Source: Chloroflexota bacterium (GTDB lineage: Bacteria > Chloroflexota > Anaerolineae > Aggregatilineales > Phototrophicaceae). Taken from it: a DNA stretch of 64,000 nucleotides. A model generated the notes under the pieces. The model saw nothing but the letters and a program-made list of their open reading frames with translations, was not told the DNA's origin and did no database searches. The stretch is from positions 4,804 through 68,803 of the forward strand of contig JAEZAF010000214.1 in the NCBI GenBank assembly GCA_023430545.1, written 5' to 3'. The translations under genes were made by a program, and so were the position numbers. Below, one piece after another: positions 27,003 through 34,743 of the stretch. Positions within the stretch are counted from its first letter, which is position 1. Every line of letters begins with the position of its first letter.

Positions 27003-27057
27003 CCAGCCCTGTTTGCTTATCAGGTTTAATCAAACCATACCCATCAAACAGGGCTGG
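27003..27057. repeat. nested inverted repeat (cruciform-like element)
   Basis: CCAGCCCTGTTTG at 27003-27015 and CAAACAGGGCTGG at 27045-27057 are perfect 13-bp inverted copies. Between them GGTTT-AATC-AAACC (27023-27036) forms a second inner hairpin. It lies about 140 bases after the secreted-protein gene with no T-run. It could be a transcript-end structure, a mobile-element end or a recombination site. Confidence 0.55.
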
Positions 27058-27260
27058 GAGACGACCGGATGCAGCAGATACAGACAGCCGCTGGATCGCT
27101 TGCGGGCCTGATATTCGCTGTCGGTTCAGTGGAGATGGTGGTCAAAGCGGGGAAGAATGCCTTGAAAGTGATTTCTCACCACTGCTTAGAGGGCTGGGTC
27201 TGATACCTTCACAGAAGGATAAACAGCCCGCAACTGATAGTGAGCAATGCCGCTGGCTTG

Positions 27261-27343
27261 TGACAGGACTCGAACCTCACTCAGGCACAAAAAAAGCCAT
27301 CCTGAGGGTTTCAGGACGGCTTTTTGAGCTTAGAATGAAAATT
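27261..27343. repeat. left copy of a ~73-bp repeat with serine-recombinase 3' end
   Basis: From 27261 the sequence matches 39002-39074 in 38 identical bases (starting TGACAGGACTCGAACCT) followed by 34 bases with 5 differences. The match covers a bidirectional terminator. Beyond it, on the minus strand, codons for LLGVK and a stop resemble the last residues of the recombinase at 39071 (QLGVKLIN). The copy is thus a scar of a second recombinase-bearing element whose gene is lost. Confidence 0.7.
27289..27325. terminator. bidirectional intrinsic terminator in the left repeat
   Basis: A run of seven A precedes a hairpin GCC-A-TCCTGA / TCAGGA-C-GGC (27296-27320), which is followed by five T. It can stop transcription from either side and insulates the urea module from the upstream region. 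Confidence 0.75.
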
Positions 27344-27399
27344 TTACCCCCAACAGGAAATCGACTAGCATTCGTACCTCAGAACAAGCCGTCGAGCTT

Positions 27400-27570
27400 G
27401 TGCTTACTCATTTGTATTCTGTGCCCTCCGCTGCTGAACACAGGCAACAACGCAATCATGAGATTTACCACTTGTTCGCCGAAGGCATGACGAAAGCTGA
27501 GATTACCCGACGATTTGGTATTTCAGAGCGGCGTGTTGGACAGATTATCGATGAAAAACAACAATTATGA
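27400..27570 (+). CDS. small helix-turn-helix protein or fragment
   Basis: A frame open from before 27345 ends at 27570 and encodes a clear helix-turn-helix: HEIYHLFAEGMTKAEITRRFGISERRVGQII. It looks like the C-terminal recognition module of a Mor- or resolvase-type DNA-binding protein. No ATG is present upstream. The GTG at 27400 is the first usable start and lacks a ribosome site, so this may be a truncated relic of the mobile element marked by the adjacent repeat. The complete form is about 56 residues. Confidence 0.5.
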   Translation: MLTHLYSVPSAAEHRQQRNHEIYHLFAEGMTKAEITRRFGISERRVGQIIDEKQQL

Positions 27571-27922
27571 AAACAACAATTACGGAATCTGCTTTCCAAC
27601 ACACGGTATGTATAGTCCCAGATTACTGAAAGGGTTGGACAACAAAAGCATCGCAAGCCTCTACAATGCCTATTCTACTTGTTAGGATAATCCGCTTAAC
27701 TAATCCCTAGTACTAGTGCACAATCCAGTTCGATTATTCATCGATTTCGAATGTTCTAGGGTTATCAAATTTGTAATTTTTGACAAATAGCTGCCAATCC
27801 CTAGCGTAAAGTTACAAACTTTCGCTTTATAAATTAGTGAGGTAAGTCATTTTAAGCTCTCTTTAATAAAGTTAATTTCTCCTCCGCACCTCATTCTCTA
27901 CCCCATCTCCAAAGGAGAGCAT
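27571..27922. promoter_or_regulatory. promoter region of the urea uptake and urease genes
   Basis: The 352-base leader is A+T-rich and has no gene. AATCCCTAG occurs twice in direct orientation (27702-27710 and 27796-27804), with a near-inverted copy CTAGGGTT at 27756-27763. AAGGAG precedes the urtA ATG. The repeated element may be bound by a nitrogen-responsive regulator. I see no clear NtcA or GlnR consensus and no recognisable riboswitch. Confidence 0.4.
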
Positions 27923-29320
27923 ATGTCCCGCGAAATACCGACCTTCACTACTAAACATGTCATCTTTTTTTGCTTCATGGTATGCCTGGTGATTGGTTTT
28001 ACCTCTGTGATCAGTGCACAGGAAGAACCGATCAAAGTCGGAATTCTGCATTCATTAAGCGGCACCATGTCGATCAGTGAAACGACCGTTCGCGACTCGA
28101 CATTGATGGCGATTGAAGAAATCAATGCGGCAGGCGGCGTTCTCGGACGACAGCTTGAACCCATCGTCGAAGACGGCGCAAGTGACTGGCCGACCTTTGC
28201 TGAGAAAGCCCGCAAGCTGCTGCTGGAAGATCAGGTTTCCGTAATCTTCGGTGGGTGGACGAGCGCAAGCCGTAAAGCCATGCTTCCCGTCGTGGAAGAA
28301 AACAACGGCCTCCTGTTCTACCCGGTGCAGTACGAAGGGTTGGAGATGTCGCCGAATATCGTGTATACCGGTGCGACGACCAACCAGCAGATCGTCCCAG
28401 CAGTGGAATATCTGTTGAGCCAAGGCAAGACGAAGTTCTTCCTGCTTGGATCTGACTATGTGTTCCCGCGTACTTCAAACACCATCATCCGCGCGCAGCT
28501 TGATGCTGCCGGCGCTGAAGTGGTTGGTGAAGAATATCTGCCGCTCGGCGGCACCGAATTCAGCTCGATCCTGCTCCAGATCCAGCAGGCTTCACCTGAC
28601 GTGATCTTCAACACGCTGAATGGTGACAGCAACGTCGCCTTCTTCAAGCAGTTCACCGACCTGGGTTACACCGCCGAAACGCTGCCGGTACTGTCGGTCA
28701 GTATCGCAGAAGAAGAAGTCACCGGTATCGGCATTGAGAATATCGTCGGCCAGCTCGTGTCCTGGAACTACTACCAGACCGTTTCTACGCCGAAGAATGA
28801 AGAATTTGTGGCAGCATTTAAAGCAAAGTACGGCGAAACTCGCGTGACAAGCGACCCGATGGAAGCGGGATACTTCGGTGTCTATCTGTGGGCAGCAGCG
28901 GCTGAAGCGGCAGGCAGTGTCGCCGTTGATGACGTTCTGGCTGCAATTGGTGCAGGCGGTATCGCGGCGGAAGCACCCGAAGGGCCCGTTTCACTCGACG
29001 GCCCGACCCAGCACACAGTGAAACCTGTTCGTATCGGTGTCATCCGCGATGATGGGCTGATTGATACGTTGTTTGAAACTGAGCCGGTCATCCCCGACCC
29101 GTATCTCTGCGGTTATGAGTGGGCAACCGTCCTCACCCGTCCAGAAGGCATCTGCGACTCGATGGCTACTCCGGAAGCGACGATGGATACGACTATGGAA
29201 GCCACAATGGAAATGACGGCAGAAGCGACCGCCGAAATGACCATGGAAGCGACAATGGAAACGACTGCTGAAATCACGGAAGAGGCGACGCTCGAAATCA
29301 CACCGGAATCGACTCCGTAA
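27923..29320 (+). CDS. urtA: urea ABC transporter substrate-binding protein
   Basis: The 465-residue product is an UrtA/AmiC-type periplasmic binding protein: VGILHSLSGTMSISE, INAAGGVLGRQ, IFGGWTSASRKAMLPV, NGLLFYPVQYEGLE and YFGVYLWAAA. It has a signal sequence ending ISAQEE with no lipobox Cys. An odd feature is a low-complexity tail of about 50 residues, rich in Met, Glu, Ala and Thr (repeats of TMEAT/TAEAT type), after the usual C terminus. Linkers of this kind are normally N-terminal in binding proteins. It heads the urtABCDE operon and is followed by a hairpin that may set its transcript level higher than that of the membrane subunits. Confidence 0.93.
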   Translation: MSREIPTFTTKHVIFFCFMVCLVIGFTSVISAQEEPIKVGILHSLSGTMSISETTVRDSTLMAIEEINAAGGVLGRQLEPIVEDGASDWPTFAEKARKLLLEDQVSVIFGGWTSASRKAMLPVVEENNGLLFYPVQYEGLEMSPNIVYTGATTNQQIVPAVEYLLSQGKTKFFLLGSDYVFPRTSNTIIRAQLDAAGAEVVGEEYLPLGGTEFSSILLQIQQASPDVIFNTLNGDSNVAFFKQFTDLGYTAETLPVLSVSIAEEEVTGIGIENIVGQLVSWNYYQTVSTPKNEEFVAAFKAKYGETRVTSDPMEAGYFGVYLWAAAAEAAGSVAVDDVLAAIGAGGIAAEAPEGPVSLDGPTQHTVKPVRIGVIRDDGLIDTLFETEPVIPDPYLCGYEWATVLTRPEGICDSMATPEATMDTTMEATMEMTAEATAEMTMEATMETTAEITEEATLEITPESTP

Positions 29321-29357
29321 GCGGCCCGATCTTAGTCAGGAATAAATGACGAATAAC

Positions 29358-29390
29358 GGTGCTTCTGTCTGAAATTGAGGCAGAAGCACC
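29358..29390 (+). terminator. stem-loop between urtA and urtB
   Basis: GGTGCTTCTGTCT and AGGCAGAAGCACC form a 13-bp stem with one G-U pair and a 7-base loop, about 38 bases after the urtA stop. No T-run follows, which suggests an attenuator or mRNA 3'-end stabiliser rather than a full stop. Confidence 0.65.
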
Positions 29391-29439
29391 GCGTGTTTCC
29401 TGAAGCCAGATCTATCAACGTGTGTGAAGGGGTCAGAAT

Positions 29440-30366
29440 ATGCAAATCTATATTGCCCAGCTCTTTAATGGCATCAGCATCGGTTCGATTTTGCTGCTGG
29501 CAGCCTTGGGCCTAGCGTTTTCCTTTGGCCTGATGAAGGTCATCAACATGGCGCACGGTGAGTTCATCATGATCGGCGCTTATGTCACCTATATTTTTCA
29601 GACGTTTCTCGCGGTCCCGCTGCGGGGAGCAAACGGCCCCAAAGAAGGGCTGATTTTTGTCATCTCCATTATTGCGGCCTTTTTCATCACCGGCGCACTC
29701 GGATTATTACTTGAAAATCTGGTCATTCGACGATTGTACGGACGACCTGCGGACACCTTACTGGCGACTTGGGGTATTGGGCTGATCCTGCAGCAGTTGG
29801 TGCGCAGCTATGACCCACGCAATGTGCCAGTCACTTCCCCAAGCTGGCTGAATGGACGCTTGGTTGTTGCAGAAGGGATTGGCTTCCCGTATGCGCGTCT
29901 GTTCATTATCGCGCTGGCTGTGATTTGCGTCATCGGCGTTTATATCTACCTCTATCGCACGCCAAATGGACGCCGCACGCGCGCCGTGATGCAGAATCGT
30001 GAAATGGCTGCGTCGCTCGGTGTCTCCACCCGACGCGTCGACGCACTGACCTTCGCGCTTGGAACTGGCTTGGCAGGCGTAGCAGGATCGGCGCTGACAC
30101 TCATTGGACAAATCGGACCGCAGCTCGGCTCCAGTTATATCGTCGATGCCTTCATGGTGGTCGTTCTCGGCGGTGTCGGCAGTCTCCCGGGGACCATTCT
30201 CGCAGCCTTCCTTATCGGCACCCTCAACCCCGTCTTCGAAATGGCGATTTCCTCTGCTGGTGCAGACTCGGCGGCTTCACTCGGTAAAGTGCTGGTCTTC
30301 GTCGTAATTATCGCCTTCCTGCAGTTCAGGCCGAACGGGCTGCTCGCACTTCGCAGCCGAGCGTAG
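29440..30366 (+). CDS. urtB: urea ABC transporter permease UrtB
   Basis: This 308-residue LivH-type permease begins with the typical LFNGISIGSILLLAALGLAFSFGLMKVINMAHGEF block. It continues with FITGALGLLLENLVIRRLYGRP, the cytoplasmic coupling segment MAASLGVSTRRVDALTFALG and the C-terminal GGVGSLPGTILAAFLIG. AAGGGG lies before the ATG. It forms the urea channel with UrtC. The next gene begins 11 bases after its stop. Confidence 0.93.
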   Translation: MQIYIAQLFNGISIGSILLLAALGLAFSFGLMKVINMAHGEFIMIGAYVTYIFQTFLAVPLRGANGPKEGLIFVISIIAAFFITGALGLLLENLVIRRLYGRPADTLLATWGIGLILQQLVRSYDPRNVPVTSPSWLNGRLVVAEGIGFPYARLFIIALAVICVIGVYIYLYRTPNGRRTRAVMQNREMAASLGVSTRRVDALTFALGTGLAGVAGSALTLIGQIGPQLGSSYIVDAFMVVVLGGVGSLPGTILAAFLIGTLNPVFEMAISSAGADSAASLGKVLVFVVIIAFLQFRPNGLLALRSRA

Positions 30367-30377
30367 AGGAATGATTC

Positions 30378-31526
30378 ATGATTAAACAACAGACACAAAC
30401 AAAATTGTCTGGTATCGGTATCGGCTTCAACTGGCAGACGCTGGCATTTGTCCTGTGCAGTGCGTTCATGGTGTTCGTGCTGCCAGCCGTCCTGTCTGAC
30501 TTTCAGATCAACCTGCTGGGACGCTTTCTAACCTACGCGATCGTCGCGGTCGGTCTTGATCTGATCTGGGGTTATACCGGGATGCTCAGCCTCGGGCAGG
30601 GGTTGTTCTTTGGCATTGGCGCGTACTGCTTCGCGATGTACCTCAACCTCGAGACCGCGGGAGCGCGTATGCCGGAGTTCATGGGGCTGTACGGCGTAAC
30701 GGAACTCCCCTTGCTATGGCAGCCGTTTCACTCCCCGGTGTTAGCGGTCATCATCGCGATTGTGTTTCCGATGATTATCGCCGGTCTGGTTGGTTTTATG
30801 ATCTTTCGGAGCCGCATTCAGGGAGTCTACTTTTCGATTATCACGCAGGCGCTGACTGCAATCGTCGCACTGCTGCTTATCGGCCAGCAGAAGATTATCA
30901 ACGGCACCAACGGCATTACCGAGATGCGGACGATCTTTGGGGCAACGCTGGCCGATCCGAATACCCACCGCAATTTGTACATCGCAACGGTCATCGTCCT
31001 TGGTCTGGTTTTCCTCGGATGTCGCTGGCTGATCCGCTCGCGTTTTGGACGGTTGCTGATTGCCGTTCGCGATGACGAAAACCGTGTACGTTTCATGGGT
31101 TATAACACCGTGGTGGTGAAGACACTTGTCTTTGCACTCTCCGCTGGCATCGCCGGACTCGCAGGCGCGCTGTTCGTACCGCAGGTTGGCATCATCTCGC
31201 CAAAGCAGCTCGACATCACCGCATCGATTGAGATTGTCATCTGGGTGGCAGTCGGTGGACGTGGCACGCTGATCGGCGCAATCCTCGGTGCGATTCTGGT
31301 GAACACAGGCAAAAGCTCGATCAGTACCGCGAACCCCGATCTCTGGCAGTTGATTATGGGTGGTCTGTTCGTCGGCGTGGTGCTGCTGTTCCCCAAGGGT
31401 CTGGTCGGCACCGTCTGGAATCTGATCGCACGCTTTAAGTCGAGCTGGCGACCACGGACGTCCACTGCGCCGATTGATCCCGCCTCTGTTGATGGGATGA
31501 ATATCGAAGCTGAAGCCGTGTCTTAG
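30378..31526 (+). CDS. urtC: urea ABC transporter permease UrtC
   Basis: This 382-residue LivM-type permease includes GLDLIWGYTGMLSLGQGLFFGIGAYCFAMYLN near residue 55, GFMIFRSRIQGVYFSIITQAL, the NGTNGITEM motif characteristic of the UrtC/LivM group, and VRFMGYNTVVVKTLVFALSAGIAGLAGALFVP. The C terminus carries a short charged tail (to about 382) facing the cytoplasm. It pairs with UrtB. Confidence 0.93.
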   Translation: MIKQQTQTKLSGIGIGFNWQTLAFVLCSAFMVFVLPAVLSDFQINLLGRFLTYAIVAVGLDLIWGYTGMLSLGQGLFFGIGAYCFAMYLNLETAGARMPEFMGLYGVTELPLLWQPFHSPVLAVIIAIVFPMIIAGLVGFMIFRSRIQGVYFSIITQALTAIVALLLIGQQKIINGTNGITEMRTIFGATLADPNTHRNLYIATVIVLGLVFLGCRWLIRSRFGRLLIAVRDDENRVRFMGYNTVVVKTLVFALSAGIAGLAGALFVPQVGIISPKQLDITASIEIVIWVAVGGRGTLIGAILGAILVNTGKSSISTANPDLWQLIMGGLFVGVVLLFPKGLVGTVWNLIARFKSSWRPRTSTAPIDPASVDGMNIEAEAVS

Positions 31527-31543
31527 GGAAAGGAAAAGTGACG

Positions 31544-32305
31544 ATGAGCACTGGTAACATTATGGCCCTCGAGGGCGTGAATATCAGCTTTGATGGCTTC
31601 AAAGTGCTGGATGACCTCGATTTTTCAATTGCCTATAACGAACTGCGCTTTCTGATCGGTCCGAACGGCGCGGGGAAATCCACACTACTGGATATCATGA
31701 CCGGCAAGACGCGCCCGAACAAAGGCAAGGTCACATTCGACGGCAACATCAATGTCACACGTGTTTCGGAGCATCATCTGGTACGTCATGGCATTGGCCG
31801 TAAATTTCAGACACCAACCGTCTTCAACAGCCTGTCAGTCTATGAAAACCTCGAAGCCGCCATCGGTTTCAAAGCGCCGATTCTCGAACTTGGGACACCG
31901 CTTTCTGGCGAACAGTGTGACAAAATCGCTGAGACGCTTGAAGTCACGAACTTAGCCGCGCATCAAGCCCGACCTGCCGGGACCTTGTCGCATGGTCAGA
32001 AACAGTGGCTGGAAATCGGCATGCTGCTGGTACAGGAACCGAAGCTGCTGCTGCTGGATGAGCCTGTCGCAGGGATGACGCGCCGCGAACGCGATCATAC
32101 CGGTGAACTGCTGCATCGCATCGGCAAGAACCGTTCGATTCTAGTGGTCGAACATGACATGGTGTTCGTCCGGCAGTTCGCGACGACCGTCACCTGTCTG
32201 CACATGGGCAAACTACTGTGCGAAGGCTCGGTCGAGGCCGTCCAGAACGACCCGAAAGTGATTGAAGTGTACGTGGGACGTGGTCGCGATCACGACGCGG
32301 CTTAA
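31544..32305 (+). CDS. urtD: urea ABC transporter ATP-binding protein UrtD
   Basis: The ABC ATPase of about 253 residues has Walker A GPNGAGKSTLL, Q-loop region GRKFQTPTVFN, signature LSHGQKQWLEIG, Walker B LLLLDEPVAGMT and switch His in VVEHDM. The MTRRERDHTG segment after Walker B is usual for UrtD/LivG. ATG at 31544 is used because AAAGGAAAAG lies upstream at a good distance. A GTG at 31538 is also in frame. Confidence 0.93.
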   Translation: MSTGNIMALEGVNISFDGFKVLDDLDFSIAYNELRFLIGPNGAGKSTLLDIMTGKTRPNKGKVTFDGNINVTRVSEHHLVRHGIGRKFQTPTVFNSLSVYENLEAAIGFKAPILELGTPLSGEQCDKIAETLEVTNLAAHQARPAGTLSHGQKQWLEIGMLLVQEPKLLLLDEPVAGMTRRERDHTGELLHRIGKNRSILVVEHDMVFVRQFATTVTCLHMGKLLCEGSVEAVQNDPKVIEVYVGRGRDHDAA

Positions 32306-32326
32306 GGTTAAAGAGGAACGCAGCCG

Positions 32327-33034
32327 ATGTTAGCCATTAGCAACTTACAGGTCTTTTACGACCAGAGCCAGATTCTCAACGACGTCGATATTGATGTCTC
32401 GGATGGACAAATTGTCTGCCTGATGGGACGAAACGGTGTCGGTAAAACGACCCTTCTAAAAACTATTATGGGGATTATGAAACCCCGCACCGGCAAAATC
32501 CTGTACGGCGATCGGGATATTACAACGCTTCCTTCGCATAAACGCGCACAGGCCGGGATTGGTTATGTCCCACAGGGACGCGGTATTTTCCCGCATCTGT
32601 CTGTATACGAAAATCTGCTGATGGGCTTCGAGGCACTGCCAGCAGGGGAACGCCGTCAGACGCAGGAAGCGCTCGACGAAATCTACACGACCTTTCCCGT
32701 GCTGAACAAAATGGGACATCGCGTGGCCGGGACGCTGAGCGGCGGTCAGCAGCAGCAGCTTGCGATTGGACGTGTGCTGGTACGGCGGCCAAAGCTGCTT
32801 CTGCTCGATGAACCAACGGAAGGCATTCAGCCGAATATTGTGCAGGAGATTGAAGAGGTCATTCGTTCCTTACGTGAACACAAAAATATGGCGATCCTGC
32901 TTATTGAGCAGTTTCTCGACTTTGCGCTGAGCGTGGCCGACTACTGTTACGTGATGGAAAAAGGGCAGATCGTTTCGCGAGGCGATGCACGCGAGCTCGA
33001 TCCGGAAATCGTCCGCGAACATCTCTCGGTGTAG
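32327..33034 (+). CDS. urtE: urea ABC transporter ATP-binding protein UrtE
   Basis: This 235-residue LivF-type ATPase has Walker A GRNGVGKTTLLKTIMG, the GIGYVPQGRGIFPHLSVYENL stretch, signature LSGGQQQQLAIG, Walker B LLLLDEPTEGIQPNI and His-switch-region VLLIEQFLDFALS. The GIQPNIVQEIE block is characteristic of UrtE. AGAGGAA lies before the ATG. It is the second ATPase of the urea importer, 21 bases after urtD, and ends the transporter set. The urease genes begin about 200 bases later on the same strand. Confidence 0.93.
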   Translation: MLAISNLQVFYDQSQILNDVDIDVSDGQIVCLMGRNGVGKTTLLKTIMGIMKPRTGKILYGDRDITTLPSHKRAQAGIGYVPQGRGIFPHLSVYENLLMGFEALPAGERRQTQEALDEIYTTFPVLNKMGHRVAGTLSGGQQQQLAIGRVLVRRPKLLLLDEPTEGIQPNIVQEIEEVIRSLREHKNMAILLIEQFLDFALSVADYCYVMEKGQIVSRGDARELDPEIVREHLSV

Positions 33035-33066
33035 GGGATACAAACCTGCGTTGTTCAAACACGACA

Positions 33067-33210
33067 AAATTCCTTCCAGGAATTTATCGTCAAATCACAA
33101 CGTCACGTCGGAGGCGGCTTTATATGCTCAGGGAATTAGTTTCCAGTACCGTGCGCAATAGAAATTTAGGATGATGTCATTTCATTTTCCTGCGCAGGCA
33201 GTCAGCCTGC
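33067..33210 (+). terminator. two hairpins between urtE and ureD
   Basis: AAATTCCT-TCC-AGGAATTT at 33067-33085 and GCAGGC-AGTCA-GCCTGC at 33194-33210 are perfect stems in the 206-base gap. Neither has a long T-run, so partial termination or processing between the uptake and urease parts is possible. The rest of the gap shows no gene. Confidence 0.45.
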
Positions 33211-33240
33211 CCAGACCACAACTGACTGTTTGAGTGCCTC

Positions 33241-34077
33241 GTGTTATTGAGTATTGGGCGTGAAGGGGCACTGCATCTGGCGTTTGCCAAACAGGACGGT
33301 AAAACCGCGCTGGTCGAACGTTACTCGCGTCCACCACTGCAGGTCATGCGTGCGATCCCGGATGCGGCGGACTGTCTGTGCGTTTACATGCTCAGTCCAA
33401 CCGGTGGTGTGGTGCAGCATGACCATTACCAGATCGACATCTGTGCTGGGGAAGGCACACATACGCTGGTGACGACACAGTCTGCGACGAAAGTCTACCG
33501 GATGCCGGACGGCTGTGCGAAGCAGGATATTCACATCGAGGTCGAGCAGGATGCGATCTTTGAGTTTATCCCAGATGCCGCCATCCTGTTTGCTGAGGCC
33601 GATTTTCATCAGCGGATTGAGGTCAGTCTGCAATCCGGTGCGCTTGCACTCATCTTCGAGATCATTCTGCCGGGGCGTATCGCACGGGGAGAACATCTAC
33701 GCTTCCGCCGCTATCTGAATCAGCTTGTGGTGCGGGATGCACAGGGAGTGCTTGTCTACGATACAGCGGATGTTCAACCAGCGCAGGTCGACCTGAACAC
33801 TGTCACCCGGTTAGAAGGCTATGCATGCTGGGGAAGCGCGTATCTGGTCGGTGATCTGGAAAGCAGACAAATCGATGCAGCCAAGTTTTGCGAAACACAT
33901 CATCTGCTGATGCAGGGTGAAGGCTATATGGGAAGTCTGTCACCTCTGTACCGCAATGGACTGTCGGCACGCATCCTCAGCCACCGACTGGAAAGTATCT
34001 ACAATGCGTTCCATGCGTTGCGTGCCATTCTGCGGACACAATATCTGAAGTTACCTGATGCACCACTGCGAAAGTAA
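33241..34077 (+). CDS. ureD: urease accessory protein UreD (UreH)
   Basis: The 278-residue protein fits UreD, the scaffold that binds apo-urease with UreF and UreG during nickel insertion. Signs are LAFAKQDGKTALVERYSRPPLQVMRAI, HTLVTTQSATKVYRM, FEFIPDAAILFAEADFHQRIEV, LIFEIILPGRIARGE and a C-terminal YWRILR-type end replaced here by NAFHALRAILR. The start is a GTG with a weak ribosome site. It is first in the order ureD-A-B-C-F-G, which is a common arrangement. Confidence 0.9.
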   Translation: MLLSIGREGALHLAFAKQDGKTALVERYSRPPLQVMRAIPDAADCLCVYMLSPTGGVVQHDHYQIDICAGEGTHTLVTTQSATKVYRMPDGCAKQDIHIEVEQDAIFEFIPDAAILFAEADFHQRIEVSLQSGALALIFEIILPGRIARGEHLRFRRYLNQLVVRDAQGVLVYDTADVQPAQVDLNTVTRLEGYACWGSAYLVGDLESRQIDAAKFCETHHLLMQGEGYMGSLSPLYRNGLSARILSHRLESIYNAFHALRAILRTQYLKLPDAPLRK

Positions 34078-34110
34078 TCCACCTGTGACTTCACTTGAGA
34101 AAGGCCAACA

Positions 34111-34413
34111 ATGAACCTGACACCCAGAGAAAAAGACAAGCTGATGATCTACATCGCGGCGATGGTGGCACGCGACCGTAAGGCACGCGGCTTAAAGCTG
34201 AATCATCCGGAGGCGATTGCTCTGATCACGGCGGAAGTGTTGGAAGGCATTCGCGACGGACGCAGCGTCGCTGATCTGATGCAGTATGGACGCACGATCC
34301 TCTCCCGCAGTGATGTGATGGAAGGCGTCGCTGAGATGATCCATGACATTCAGGTCGAAGGCACGTTCCCCGATGGCACCAAACTTGTCACGATTCATGA
34401 CCCAATCCACTGA
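34111..34413 (+). CDS. ureA: urease gamma subunit
   Basis: This 100-residue UreA has the standard N terminus MNLTPREKDKLMIYIAAMVARDRKARGLKLNHPEAIALI and the C-terminal block VEGTFPDGTKLVTIHDPI. Length and sequence are as expected for the separate gamma subunit. The ribosome site GAGAAAGG lies upstream. It assembles with UreB and UreC in the cytoplasm. ureB begins 12 bases after its stop. Confidence 0.96.
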   Translation: MNLTPREKDKLMIYIAAMVARDRKARGLKLNHPEAIALITAEVLEGIRDGRSVADLMQYGRTILSRSDVMEGVAEMIHDIQVEGTFPDGTKLVTIHDPIH

Positions 34414-34424
34414 GAGAAACGTCG

Positions 34425-34742
34425 ATGATCCCCGGTGAATACTTTTTAGAAGATGACGACATTATTGCCAACACAGGCCGACCCGTGATCACCCTGCTGG
34501 TTGCAAATACTGGCGACCGACCGATTCAGGTGGGGTCGCACTTTCATTTTTACGAGGTCAACAGCGCCCTCCGATTTGACCGTGATCACGCTTACGGGAT
34601 GCGCCTCAATATCGCCTCAGGGCTGACGGTACGCTTCGAACCCGGTGACGAAAAAACCGTTGAACTGACGACTATTGGCGGCACGCGCACCGTTTTCGGG
34701 CTTAACAGCCGCGTGAACGGCCCTCTGGATAAGGAATCTTAA
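34425..34742 (+). CDS. ureB: urease beta subunit
   Basis: The 105-residue UreB begins MIPGEYFL and contains the typical NTGDRPIQVGSHFHFYEVN and ALRFDRDHAYGMRLNI blocks and the FEPGDEKTVELTTIGG region. It is full length and separate from UreA, as in most bacterial three-subunit ureases. Only one base separates its stop from ureC. Confidence 0.96.
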   Translation: MIPGEYFLEDDDIIANTGRPVITLLVANTGDRPIQVGSHFHFYEVNSALRFDRDHAYGMRLNIASGLTVRFEPGDEKTVELTTIGGTRTVFGLNSRVNGPLDKES

Positions 34743-34743
34743 A

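Noticed and set aside
27261..27287. tRNA gene suggested by the T-arm-like GGTTCGAGTCC on the minus strand (also at 39002)
   Set aside because: The T-stem does not pair fully, there is no acceptor or anticodon arm in the flanking bases, and a terminator hairpin occupies the place of the rest of the tRNA.
26972..27490. Plus-strand 172-codon open frame between the secreted protein and the urea module
   Set aside because: It runs through an inverted repeat, a terminator and the recombinase scar, has no ribosome site and no recognisable domain.
27571..27922. Riboswitch upstream of urtA
   Set aside because: The leader has only short repeats and weak stems; nothing matches a known aptamer pattern such as the urea-cluster guanidine types.
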